Positions 26,417 through 35,023 of a stretch of 64,000 nt of DNA are shown piece after piece. Each line of letters begins with the position of its first letter. Position 1 is the first letter of the stretch. A program made the translations under genes and the position numbers. Origin of the DNA: Paraliobacillus sp044383835 (GTDB lineage: Bacteria > Bacillota > Bacilli > Bacillales > Amphibacillaceae); assembly GCF_044383835.1 (NCBI RefSeq), contig NZ_JBISEP010000003.1, forward strand, positions 95,008-159,007. The letters run 5' to 3'. The notes beneath the pieces were generated by a model. That model was given only the letters and a program-made list of their open reading frames with translations, was not told the origin of the DNA and searched no databases.

Positions 26417-28390
26417 CTATATACACGTTTTTTCGTTTATGAATGCAAGCAATTTACTGGCATCAGTCATTTCAACCAATTGTGCGACATTTTCTTTCTT
26501 CTCAACTAAGGCGTATAATTCTGCAAAGACATCTTTAATTTCTGTTATATCCTTTTCAGTGACCGCAATAAAAATGATTACATTTACTTTATTGCTTCCC
26601 CATTGAATTTTTTGATTCAATGAAATCATTGAAATAAATGAAGCTTTCAAAGTATGTGATGATGCGTGCGGTATAGCGACACCAGTATATAAACTTGTTT
26701 CTCCCATTGCTTCTCTTTCGTATAAAGATTGTCTAAAATCCTTTGTTACTAATCCGCGTGTATATGCTTCTCTTGCAAAGAAGTCAAGAACCTGATCTTT
26801 ATTTTTGAAATTTTTGTGTAAAAAGATAAAGTCTGGTGTTAAGAATTTGGAAAATTGTTTTTCTTTGAGTATCATGTTAGCTTTTAAGACTGACTTACTT
26901 TGACTCATTTCCTCATACTTCTTCTTAATTTGTCTCATCTCAACTTCTGTCACTAAGGGAGACACATAAATCACCGATTTACCGTAATCCTCAATCCGTA
27001 CTGAAGAGATAATTAGATCAACTTCATCTAAATTATTTGCATAAAACTCAGATAAAGAAATGGTTTCAATCATACTTGTTGCAGGCAACGCATGTTTGAT
27101 TTTGTTAAAAATCAATTCAGATGTTGCTAAAGCTTTTTCACACACAATCAAAATCTTATTTGTCGGAATTTGTTTTTCAATAGCTACCTGAAAATGAATC
27201 GTGAGAAAAGATATATCATGATCATTTAATTGAATCTCATAAGTCTCCTCCACATCATTCATCAGATACCAAACGATATTAAAAAGAATGCTGTATTGTC
27301 TTTTCACACTGTCTAATAGTGGGTTAGTTAATGTGATCCCTAATTTCAACCTGTAAATCATTGTGGTCACATGAGCAGTAAGCACATCAAATAAATGTGT
27401 GTCTGTTGACAAATCAATCTGTAACATTTGACTCATTTTTCTAATGAGTTTCTCAATTGTTTCTATGTTTTCAGTACTCACTTTTCTTATGTCAGGAACA
27501 GGTTTTATGTCATGTGCAAACAATAAACCACTCAAGAACTCAATATCATTTTTTTCTAAAATCAAACCGAGTTGTTGATTAATCAGATCTGCTATCTCAA
27601 CAGCAATAAAGTAAGATTCCATATACATCATATTTTTCATAAATATTTCTTTTTTCTTTGTTACGTAACGACCTATATATATCCTTTGTACGTAAATAAG
27701 GAGGCTTATATAAATAGATTCTTTATAATAGTCGCTTAATGGTCTTCCTGATTTGGCTAAAATATCTCCATATACGTCATGAACAAATGTTGTAATTTCT
27801 GAAAGGAAAAATTGATTAGCTAATTGCTCTAGAACAGTCATGCGATTTGATGAATCAACCATAGGCGCGCGCTCTAATAACGAAAAAATATATTGTTTTA
27901 ACACATGTTGAATCGCCTTTTCTTCTCCTTCGATTCTTGTGCCAAAATGATCAGATACTAAATGAACATGTTTCCCTCGAAAAAACGCTTGTATTTCTTC
28001 CATATCTTTTCTTATTGAACTTACACTTACAACATATTCATCCGATAATTGTTCATAGGTCATGTGTTCTTTCTTTAAAAAAAGTCGCTTAACAATCTCT
28101 CTTTGTCTTTCTTCAGGTGAGAAAGATAAATGAGATGGAGAAATGAGTTGCATGATCTTTTTCTCTGCATCCCTAATCGCAACTTCAGTTCCTTTTAGAA
28201 TCAAGCCTTTTCTCGGTACTTTATCAATATAAGTCGAATCATCCATTAGTTCATTTAAGTACTTTACATCATCGTATATCGTTTTTGTAGAAACGGATAA
28301 TCTAGTACTAAAAAAATTAGCCGGCCGGTAATCTAATTCTTCCATCAATAACTTATAAAGATTAAAGCGCCTAGAATCAGTTTTATTCAT
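26417..28390 (-). CDS. PRD-containing transcriptional activator (MtlR/LicR type)
   Basis: The 657-residue regulator has two N-terminal helix-turn-helix modules (about 5-130), PRD1 (about 190-290), PRD2 (about 305-405), a GatB-like EIIB domain (about 410-500, LIVCEKALATSELIF) and a C-terminal EIIA-like domain (about 510-655) with histidine in VAIPHASSH. PTS phosphorylation of these domains reports sugar supply and general PTS state. It heads the operon EIIA-EIIC-EIIB-aldolase-isomerase-yjbQ. The ATG at 28390 has AAGGAG 9 bases upstream; the TTG at 28396 is too close. Two cre-like sites lie in its promoter region. Confidence 0.88.
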   Translation of the reverse strand: MNKTDSRRFNLYKLLMEELDYRPANFFSTRLSVSTKTIYDDVKYLNELMDDSTYIDKVPRKGLILKGTEVAIRDAEKKIMQLISPSHLSFSPEERQREIVKRLFLKKEHMTYEQLSDEYVVSVSSIRKDMEEIQAFFRGKHVHLVSDHFGTRIEGEEKAIQHVLKQYIFSLLERAPMVDSSNRMTVLEQLANQFFLSEITTFVHDVYGDILAKSGRPLSDYYKESIYISLLIYVQRIYIGRYVTKKKEIFMKNMMYMESYFIAVEIADLINQQLGLILEKNDIEFLSGLLFAHDIKPVPDIRKVSTENIETIEKLIRKMSQMLQIDLSTDTHLFDVLTAHVTTMIYRLKLGITLTNPLLDSVKRQYSILFNIVWYLMNDVEETYEIQLNDHDISFLTIHFQVAIEKQIPTNKILIVCEKALATSELIFNKIKHALPATSMIETISLSEFYANNLDEVDLIISSVRIEDYGKSVIYVSPLVTEVEMRQIKKKYEEMSQSKSVLKANMILKEKQFSKFLTPDFIFLHKNFKNKDQVLDFFAREAYTRGLVTKDFRQSLYEREAMGETSLYTGVAIPHASSHTLKASFISMISLNQKIQWGSNKVNVIIFIAVTEKDITEIKDVFAELYALVEKKENVAQLVEMTDASKLLAFINEKTCI

Positions 28391-28422
28391 GATCAACTTC
28401 TCCTTTATCTTCCTACAACTTA

Positions 28423-28493
28423 ATTATAGTAAACGCTTTCTCGCAAAGCCATGACATCTTTCTTCCACATTAATACGGAAGAAAGCGCTTAAA
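28423..28493 (-). promoter_or_regulatory. Operon promoter flanked by two CcpA cre-like sites
   Basis: A TATAAT -10 box (28423-28428, minus strand) sits 33 bases upstream of the regulator's start codon. AGTAAACGCTTTCT (28428-28441) and AGAAAGCGCTTAAA (28480-28493) each match the cre consensus TGWAANCGNTNWCA except at about two positions. The first overlaps the -10/-35 spacer, so repression by CcpA in the presence of preferred sugars is inferred. Confidence 0.65.
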
Positions 28494-28996
28494 TATATTT
28501 TCAAAATAACATTATCACCTACTTAAAAATATGGTTGTTAAGGTAGTCATTTAAAATGTATACTTCCACACAAGCCATCATTCTATTCAAGCACCTTCAT
28601 TCATTTGTAAAACACGTAAAGTTATAAATCGAAATCAAAGATTGAACAATGTCATAATCGGCCAATGACAGTGCCCTAGAAAATCCCTATATAATATTTT
28701 TAAAATAACAAACCCACTCAAAAAAATTGGCCTGTACACTGACGGATAACGCTCAACCAATCTGTAGGTGGATGGTTGCCATTTGTTAACTTAACCAACT
28801 ACGTTTCCAGTCATACATTGGATATATGGTAATATTCCCCTTATACGATCAAGCAGCTATAGTAAGACCAATTTGCTTACCACTATTGTTTATTCGATAT
28901 GAACAGCCTATTTGAGAATCAATCTTTAACGATTATCTTATCAATAGCTGAATGCGATCTGCTTAATACTGGATGCTTCCATAATAAAGTAACAAA
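28494..28996. other. Intergenic DNA with the second copy of a degenerate repeat
   Basis: About 500 bases without a gene. Positions about 28757-28905 resemble 14999-15125. Read on the minus strand they give fragments such as YPMYDWKR and NGNHPPTDW in different frames with stops between. It appears to be a decayed coding or mobile sequence. Confidence 0.4.
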
Positions 28997-29033
28997 TGAG
29001 CACCTTTATCAGCTAACTGGATAAAGGTGCTCA
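28997..29033 (-). terminator. Terminator of the ydbS-ydbT operon
   Basis: A perfect 14-bp stem (TGAGCACCTTTATC / GATAAAGGTGCTCA) with a 9-base loop lies 4 bases after the ydbT stop. Confidence 0.8.
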
Positions 29034-29037
29034 TCTA

Positions 29038-30468
29038 TTACTTTTTATAAGAATACCAATCAGCAAGTTGTAGCGCTGATTCAACTTCTAATTCTTTCAA
29101 TATGATATGTCTACCTGCTAATTTACTCAATATTGCTGTATCTATGCTTGCTAAATTATGTCGGTGATGAATAAAATGTTGCTTGACAGCAAAGGATTGC
29201 AATCGCCGATGCTTTAATAGAAGGATATCATTATTAACGACTCTCGTTTGAATCATCAATTGATTATCCGATAATTGATAACGAGTTGAACGATATTGAA
29301 AATAACCAAGTACAATGGCTAATGCAAAGAAAACCAGAGCGACAACTATCCAATCCATTGCAAGGAATGCTACTACAATCAACCCGATTAGTGGGATAAT
29401 CGCCGTTCGAATCAAGTAATAAGGAAGCGCCCTTTTCGGTAGCTTAACGTTCTTTTCTGTCGGCAAATGATATTCTGGTAAAATTTCAGCTAAAAAAGCA
29501 TTTATTTCTTTTCTTTTCATTAGCGGGAAAAGTAGAGTTTTCATATCGCCATTTGTATTTAGTTCCCCACTAGCAATTTCAACATAAACAGTTGAAAATC
29601 CAAATAGTTGCCTTACAACTGTTTCTTTTATCCCGACTGCCTGAATTCTTTTTAATGGGATTGTCATTTGCTTTTTTTCTAATAATCCACGTGTAATAAA
29701 TAGTTCCTTTTCATAACGGGTAATAGTAAAATCCCAATATTGAAGTAAGGTCACTAAAATACCTAGACCCCATACTATAATAAAGAAAATTAATGCCATT
29801 ACAATGATTGCTTCCATTGTTAAATTTACTACCCAAGCAGAAGCTTGATTATAAAACGAGTCTGGAATAATTACTTCTAACTCAGAGAACCCCAAGGCAA
29901 TCAAACCAATGATAAAACCAAAACTAGCTGATGTTGATCCAGCAATTAATAGTTCTGTTATTTTCACTTGCCTGGATGGATCGTTCACTTTTTCAACTAT
30001 ATCGCCCGTATGTTGTATTTCTACTTCTTTTTTATATTTTAATTGATCATGTAGTTGTTTACCTTCTTGTATCGTGACTGCATGAAGTGCTGCATCTATT
30101 TCTTGATCGCTTCCCGCAGTTTCTATTTGCACTTTTGTTAAACCAAATAGTCGATGAATGATATTTTGCGATAAGTCAATCGACTGAATCCTATGCTTTG
30201 ATATAGTTCTTTTCTTCCGTATGAATACGCCGTGTTCGATTCGTAACTGATCTTCCTCTACTTGATACGTGTACCTCATCCAAGTTAACACACTGAATCC
30301 AATTATAAGTAAAAAAAGCACAGCTATTCCTAATACTAAGTAAAAAAACATTCCATCACCGATAGCTAAAATAGCTATTGGCAAGAGTCCTAAAATGTTT
30401 TTCCTAAATGTTTGAACCGTGGTAAAAATGACAGATATAGGATGAAGACGTTTTGGCTTAGACATCAT
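29038..30468 (-). CDS. ydbT: YdbT-like membrane protein with bacterial PH domains
   Basis: The 476-residue protein has paired N-terminal transmembrane helices (about 25-65), then repeated bPH_2 (YdbS/YdbT) domains, each introduced by a membrane segment. Repeats of the type ITRGLLEKKQMTIPLKRIQAVGIKETVVRQLFG and IEHGVFIRKKRTISKHRIQSIDL are visible. In Bacillus subtilis ydbS-ydbT belongs to the cell-envelope-stress regulons and contributes to antimicrobial resistance. The gene overlaps ydbS by 11 bases. Confidence 0.9.
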   Translation of the reverse strand: MMSKPKRLHPISVIFTTVQTFRKNILGLLPIAILAIGDGMFFYLVLGIAVLFLLIIGFSVLTWMRYTYQVEEDQLRIEHGVFIRKKRTISKHRIQSIDLSQNIIHRLFGLTKVQIETAGSDQEIDAALHAVTIQEGKQLHDQLKYKKEVEIQHTGDIVEKVNDPSRQVKITELLIAGSTSASFGFIIGLIALGFSELEVIIPDSFYNQASAWVVNLTMEAIIVMALIFFIIVWGLGILVTLLQYWDFTITRYEKELFITRGLLEKKQMTIPLKRIQAVGIKETVVRQLFGFSTVYVEIASGELNTNGDMKTLLFPLMKRKEINAFLAEILPEYHLPTEKNVKLPKRALPYYLIRTAIIPLIGLIVVAFLAMDWIVVALVFFALAIVLGYFQYRSTRYQLSDNQLMIQTRVVNNDILLLKHRRLQSFAVKQHFIHHRHNLASIDTAILSKLAGRHIILKELEVESALQLADWYSYKK

Positions 30469-30937
30469 CTTGTTCCACCCTTGCTAATTCAGAAATCTGG
30501 TCACGAAGCTGAGCTGCTTCTTCTTCTAAAAGCGCTGGGATCTCATGCGTAGTCGCTGCCGTTGATATCGTTAAATTAGCAAGCTTGTAATTTTTTAAAA
30601 TTGGCCCTTGATCCGTGTCTACATGCTGGATTCTAATCATAGGAATAATCGTTCTTGTAACTACTAAAATACCATGTTGAATATAGATTTCTTGATCATA
30701 AATTTGATAACGCCAGCGATTCCACCTTACTTTCGGGATAAACACAATGGTTACAATAGCTTCTATTATAGTGAATACAGTTACACCAATAGCAAACCAA
30801 TAACTAAATTCAAAATAATAAGCAAGGACAAATAAAGCGGTTGCTACTAATAATAGAATGATCGATAACATAATAGCGAAAACTCGCCACGCTTTGATTG
30901 CATCTGTTGCAATTCTTTCGCTTGGTGCTTTTCTCAT
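30458..30937 (-). CDS. ydbS: YdbS-like PH-domain membrane protein
   Basis: The 159-residue protein has two transmembrane helices (about 18-65) and one bPH_2 domain (about 70-150) with the typical IQHGILVVTRTIIPMIRIQHVDTDQGP segment split over its core. It is encoded upstream of and overlapping ydbT, the arrangement known from Bacillus, and the two proteins probably act together at the membrane. AGAGGG precedes the ATG. Confidence 0.9.
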   Translation of the reverse strand: MRKAPSERIATDAIKAWRVFAIMLSIILLLVATALFVLAYYFEFSYWFAIGVTVFTIIEAIVTIVFIPKVRWNRWRYQIYDQEIYIQHGILVVTRTIIPMIRIQHVDTDQGPILKNYKLANLTISTAATTHEIPALLEEEAAQLRDQISELARVEQDDV

Positions 30938-31021
30938 ATTAACCCTCTTTTCTTTTTTCTCTTATCATATACGACAAAGTTAGCAAATAAGTTTCACTTC
31001 TACCTTTTCAAGGGATAGGAT

Positions 31022-31522
31022 TTAACTATCACAGTCAGTCTCCTTAATAGGAATGTATTTCGATTTGATTATGCTTCCAAGTTTAATTGGGATAAACCCT
31101 ATCATTCCACCAAGTGTATTTAAAATTAAATCATCGACATCAAAACTTCCAAGCATAAAAATCATTTGAACCAGTTCGAATATCAAACTCAAACAAAAAG
31201 TTGCAATGATAACCTTTTTCAAGTTAAAAAATTTACTTGATAGTAGTGGAAAAATAAAACCAAACGGTATGAACCCAATAACGTTTCCAGCTAGATTATC
31301 AACCCTTATACTAAAATTTATATCATTTGCTAAAAACAAATAATATGTGATTGTCTTAAAAGGAATAAAGTTATGAGAATTCCAGTAATACTCGCTATAA
31401 CTAAATGTAAAATCGTTGATTAGATAGGAAACAGAAGAATATTTGAATAAAATTAGCTTTGAAAGAACGGCCAAATACAAAAATAAAGCAATAATTAATC
31501 CTACTTGTATTACTATTTTCAT
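31022..31522 (-). CDS. VanZ-family membrane protein
   Basis: The 166-residue membrane protein has about four helices and VanZ-like motifs: HNFIPFKTI, NLAGNVIGFIPFGF, and FDVDDLILNTLGGMIGF. VanZ itself confers low-level teicoplanin resistance; most chromosomal homologues have no known role. The ATG at 31522 is chosen because AAAGGAG lies 8 bases upstream. The 42-base upstream extension would begin with a basic segment and has no ribosome binding site. Confidence 0.85.
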   Translation of the reverse strand: MKIVIQVGLIIALFLYLAVLSKLILFKYSSVSYLINDFTFSYSEYYWNSHNFIPFKTITYYLFLANDINFSIRVDNLAGNVIGFIPFGFIFPLLSSKFFNLKKVIIATFCLSLIFELVQMIFMLGSFDVDDLILNTLGGMIGFIPIKLGSIIKSKYIPIKETDCDS

Positions 31523-32205
31523 AGAATACACTCCTTTTTTTGTAATTCTTCTACGCAATTTCATATCAAACGCTTCTATTGCCCGAACATTTAACTGCTT
31601 CTAATTATAATCTTTTACGCTTACTATATGTAGCATACCATAAAATAACTGAGCGAAACATTTGCAATCTTCGAGTTTGTATTTTCTAATAATTATCTAG
31701 AGCTACTTCTGTAAATACATGATAGTATGCTAAATAAAAAGAGGCAGAGACAAAAAAACTTGTCCCTGCTCCATGATATCTTGCTATTATTTCAATATAG
31801 TTAATAAAATAAGCTCCCTTGCCTACTTCAAATGATACAAAAATGTTAGATCTTCAAGATAAAACATTCATAGTAGTTGCTATCAGATGAAAAAACAAAA
31901 AAACGAAAACGAGCACTTCAAAATTAAATTCCGTAAGAACCCATTTTCACTTACAAAACACAGATAGGAGGATACGAGAATGCTCGGTTAACTATAATTT
32001 GTGAGGACCTATATCCCGCAGCGGTGTTTGTTCTACTACATAATAATAGATCTTAATATTTTCCGTTGAGAAATGTTTCTTTATCCTGGTCCCTTCACTA
32101 TCACAAGCTATTTCTGTAGATAGATAACAAAACCTTACGTCAATCGATTAGTTTAAACCCTGATTGCAATTACTATACGCGTAGGAGGTTGGTTTCTGCT
32201 TTTAC
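31523..32205 (-). terminator. Long intergenic region with the terminator of the ECF/ABC operon
   Basis: The only clear element is at 31732-31769: GCAGAGACAA pairs with TTGTCCCTGC (one mismatch) around a 6-base loop. On the minus strand it is followed by CTCTTTTTATTT, so it would terminate transcription leaving the ABC operon, although about 440 bases after its stop. The rest shows no gene I can support. Confidence 0.55.
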
Positions 32206-33678
32206 CTATTGCTCTGTTTCATGTTTAAACACACTAATTAAATAATTCGTCTTTGTATCATCAAGATGAAAGGATTTATATACTTGACCATTTTTTAGAT
32301 GCAAAATATGATCACAGGTTTTTAGAATTAGTTCCAAGTCATGAGTAATAATTAAAATTGTTTTTCCTAACTTTTTAAGTTTATCGATATTTTCCGCTAC
32401 TTGTATCATATGTCGAAAATCTAAACCACTTGTTGGTTCATCAAAAATAATGATATCTCTTTCTGATGCTATGGCGCTTGCTATTGCAACACGTTGTTTT
32501 TGTCCTCCTGAAAGTGACATTGGATGAGAATCTTTCATGTGTAGTAAATTTAGACTTTCAAGAATCGCTTCTGTCTTTTCTATATTATCTTCATTCATGC
32601 TTAAGATTACTTCATCTAATACTGTTTCCGTGAAAAGTTGATGATTTACATCTTGCATAACCATATAGGCATTTTCTAGACATTGTTTCATATTAAACGT
32701 ATTTTTATCCACTATTACATTGCCTTTAAACTTCCTATTAAGTCCACAAAGACATCTAGCAAAAGTAGATTTACCTGCTCCATTATGACCAATGATACCA
32801 ATAATTTGACCTTTAGGGAGATTAAAAGCATCTATATTTAGAGCTTTTTTATCTTTCGTATAAGCATAATTAAAATTTGATAATTGTATCTCCTGAGTTG
32901 ATCTATCTCTATGTCTATCTTCTAAAGACAATGTCTCCGTGTTTAAAGCCCTGAGTCCCATGCTAGATAAGTCTTGAGGCTTCAGTCGTTTTGCTTCTGC
33001 CATTGAAAGTTCTTTTGCTATTTTTCCGTCACGCATAAAAATCATACGATCAGCTATATCAGACAAAAAATGAAGTCTATGCTCCGCAACAACTATTGTT
33101 TTCCCTTCATTTTTCCAATGTGCAATAACCTGCCCTAAAAGACTTGTTTCATATGAATCGAGGTTAGAAGAAGGTTCATCAAGGACAATAATATCCGGTG
33201 AAGCTGTATGCACACATCCATAAGCAATCTTTTGCTTTTCACCTCCAGATAGATTAAATATATTTCGATTTATTAAATGTTGTATATTTAAATGTGATAT
33301 TGTGCCTTCAATACGACTAAGGATATCATCAATTGGTAATCCTTGATTTTCACAGCTAAAAGCAAGCTCTGAGTTTGTATCTAAACAGTAAAATTGTGTG
33401 CGGGGGTTTTGAAACACACTACCAACATATTTTGATATCTCAGCTAATGGAGTTTTTCTTATACTTTTCTCGTTAATTTCAATTTCACCTGAAAGGTTTC
33501 CAGAAAAATAATGCGGAATTAGTCCATTGATTAAACGTGTTAAAGTCGTTTTTCCGCATCCTGATTCGCCACAAAGTAAAACGACTTCCCCTTTTTTTAC
33601 ATGTAAGCTAACATCTGAAAGTCCATTGTTTTGTATCCCATTTTCATGTTTAAAAAAAACGTGATTTAGCTTGATCAT
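32206..33678 (-). CDS. ECF-transporter double ATPase (two fused ABC domains)
   Basis: The 490-residue protein holds two complete nucleotide-binding domains. The N-terminal one has Walker A GESGCGKTT, signature LSGGEKQK and Walker B IIVLDEPSSNLD. The C-terminal one (from about 265) has Walker A GHNGAGKST, signature LSGGQKQR and IIIFDEPTSGLD. Such fused EcfA pairs (YkoD-like) power energy-coupling-factor importers. It lies 4 bases after the EcfT gene, in one operon with an MptD-type S component and two ABC half-transporters. The substrate is inferred to be a ferric siderophore from the Fur box upstream. Confidence 0.9.
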   Translation of the reverse strand: MIKLNHVFFKHENGIQNNGLSDVSLHVKKGEVVLLCGESGCGKTTLTRLINGLIPHYFSGNLSGEIEINEKSIRKTPLAEISKYVGSVFQNPRTQFYCLDTNSELAFSCENQGLPIDDILSRIEGTISHLNIQHLINRNIFNLSGGEKQKIAYGCVHTASPDIIVLDEPSSNLDSYETSLLGQVIAHWKNEGKTIVVAEHRLHFLSDIADRMIFMRDGKIAKELSMAEAKRLKPQDLSSMGLRALNTETLSLEDRHRDRSTQEIQLSNFNYAYTKDKKALNIDAFNLPKGQIIGIIGHNGAGKSTFARCLCGLNRKFKGNVIVDKNTFNMKQCLENAYMVMQDVNHQLFTETVLDEVILSMNEDNIEKTEAILESLNLLHMKDSHPMSLSGGQKQRVAIASAIASERDIIIFDEPTSGLDFRHMIQVAENIDKLKKLGKTILIITHDLELILKTCDHILHLKNGQVYKSFHLDDTKTNYLISVFKHETEQ

Positions 33679-33682
33679 CGTA

Positions 33683-34411
33683 TTATACTCCTTTGGTTCT
33701 AAGTAAAAGTAAAAATGTTATCGTTGCAAAAACTGTATAACATATATCAGTAAAACCAAATCCTATTTTACAAATATTTGTTCTTTTTATAGAAGACCCA
33801 AGTCCTCGTGTAAGTGCTGAACAAGAAAGTTCTTCACCTATTTTTACGCATGATATAAATAGAGGAATAAGTCTGTACTCAATTAAGGCAAGCGATCCAC
33901 CTCTTGATTTTCCAAAACTGATGCCGCGCATTCTCATAGCATCAGTAATGGCTGACGATTCTTCTTTAATTGTCGGAAAGAATCGAAATATTACAGAAAG
34001 AGGGATAATCATTTGTCTTGGAAGATGTATTCTTTCCATAGCTGCAATGAATTCACTTACAGTTGTTGTAGTAAGTAAATAATAGCCCATTAAGAGCCCT
34101 GGCCCCATTCTGCAAATCAAACTTGTTAACATAGCGATAATAATACTTAAAACACCAGATGTTTCATTGATTAAAAAGACATACAACAACAATGAAGAAA
34201 CATAAATTATCGATAAAACAGTAGCGAAGTAATACCGTTTACTTAAAATAAATAAAGATAATGGTATTATTGCTGCTAGAGCCATTACATACCAAGCATT
34301 GGCTGTGAATGTAGAAAGATTAATTAATAATAAAACGACTATTTTTGTACGTGGATCTAGCTTAACACGTTTTTTTTCTGTAACAGCTTGTATATAAGTA
34401 TCTTGCATCAT
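33683..34411 (-). CDS. ECF-transporter transmembrane T component (EcfT)
   Basis: The 242-residue EcfT homologue has about five helices and the two ATPase-coupling A-R-G motifs, AMRMRGIS and ALTRGLG, on the cytoplasmic coupling helices. It bridges the ATPase to the S component. ATG 34411 and ATG 34408 are adjacent; AGGAG spacing slightly favours the second. Confidence 0.88.
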   Translation of the reverse strand: MMQDTYIQAVTEKKRVKLDPRTKIVVLLLINLSTFTANAWYVMALAAIIPLSLFILSKRYYFATVLSIIYVSSLLLYVFLINETSGVLSIIIAMLTSLICRMGPGLLMGYYLLTTTTVSEFIAAMERIHLPRQMIIPLSVIFRFFPTIKEESSAITDAMRMRGISFGKSRGGSLALIEYRLIPLFISCVKIGEELSCSALTRGLGSSIKRTNICKIGFGFTDICYTVFATITFLLLLRTKGV

Positions 34412-34423
34412 TTAACTCCTTTG

Positions 34424-35005
34424 TTAGGCAATTCCTGCTTTTTTGAAATGTTTTTTTAGCATCGATAATCCAACAAATGCACCAATTAAACCACCCAAAA
34501 TTATCATGATTGGAAATGCCCAAGAAATTTTCTCAAAAATACCCATAACAGTTTGTGCGTACTTCATTCCCATGCTATCCATCATTTGTTTTTCATAAGC
34601 ATCTCTCATAACCCAAAATGGTACTAGCATCCCTAGTATCCAAAGACTAAAAATACTATAACCTACAATAGATAGTTTTTTGCTTTGATATTTTCCTGCC
34701 ATAAAAAGTAGATCAGCTAATAGCCCGAAAATCAAACCTGTTATTAGCGGAATATACGTATGACCTGTTAAAACCATGAGCATACCAAGGATGGTTCCCA
34801 TAATGGTAACCATCCCAAAACACTTAACTTTTGTAAGAAATAGCATAAACGGTATTCCACCAACAACAGGCAATATAAAGGGTATTAACACGAATAACGC
34901 CGGAATATATCCAATCATGCCAGACACAAAGAATAGTACGAAATATATTGCAGTGAAAATACCTGTAGTAATAAGATCTTTCGTTTCCATTTTTTTCTTT
35001 CTCAT
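34424..35005 (-). CDS. MptD/Trep_Strep-family ECF S component
   Basis: The 193-residue protein has about five to six helices and begins METKDLITTGIFTAIYFVLFF after a short basic leader, as in the MptD (TIGR02185, Trep_Strep) family. These proteins are the substrate-binding S components in operons containing EcfT, double ATPases and two ABC exporter-type proteins, seen also in streptococci. The ATG at 35005 has GGAG 8 bases upstream. The position between EcfT and the ABC pair indicates one machine. Confidence 0.82.
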   Translation of the reverse strand: MRKKKMETKDLITTGIFTAIYFVLFFVSGMIGYIPALFVLIPFILPVVGGIPFMLFLTKVKCFGMVTIMGTILGMLMVLTGHTYIPLITGLIFGLLADLLFMAGKYQSKKLSIVGYSIFSLWILGMLVPFWVMRDAYEKQMMDSMGMKYAQTVMGIFEKISWAFPIMIILGGLIGAFVGLSMLKKHFKKAGIA

Positions 35006-35023
35006 AATAAACACTCCAATTAT

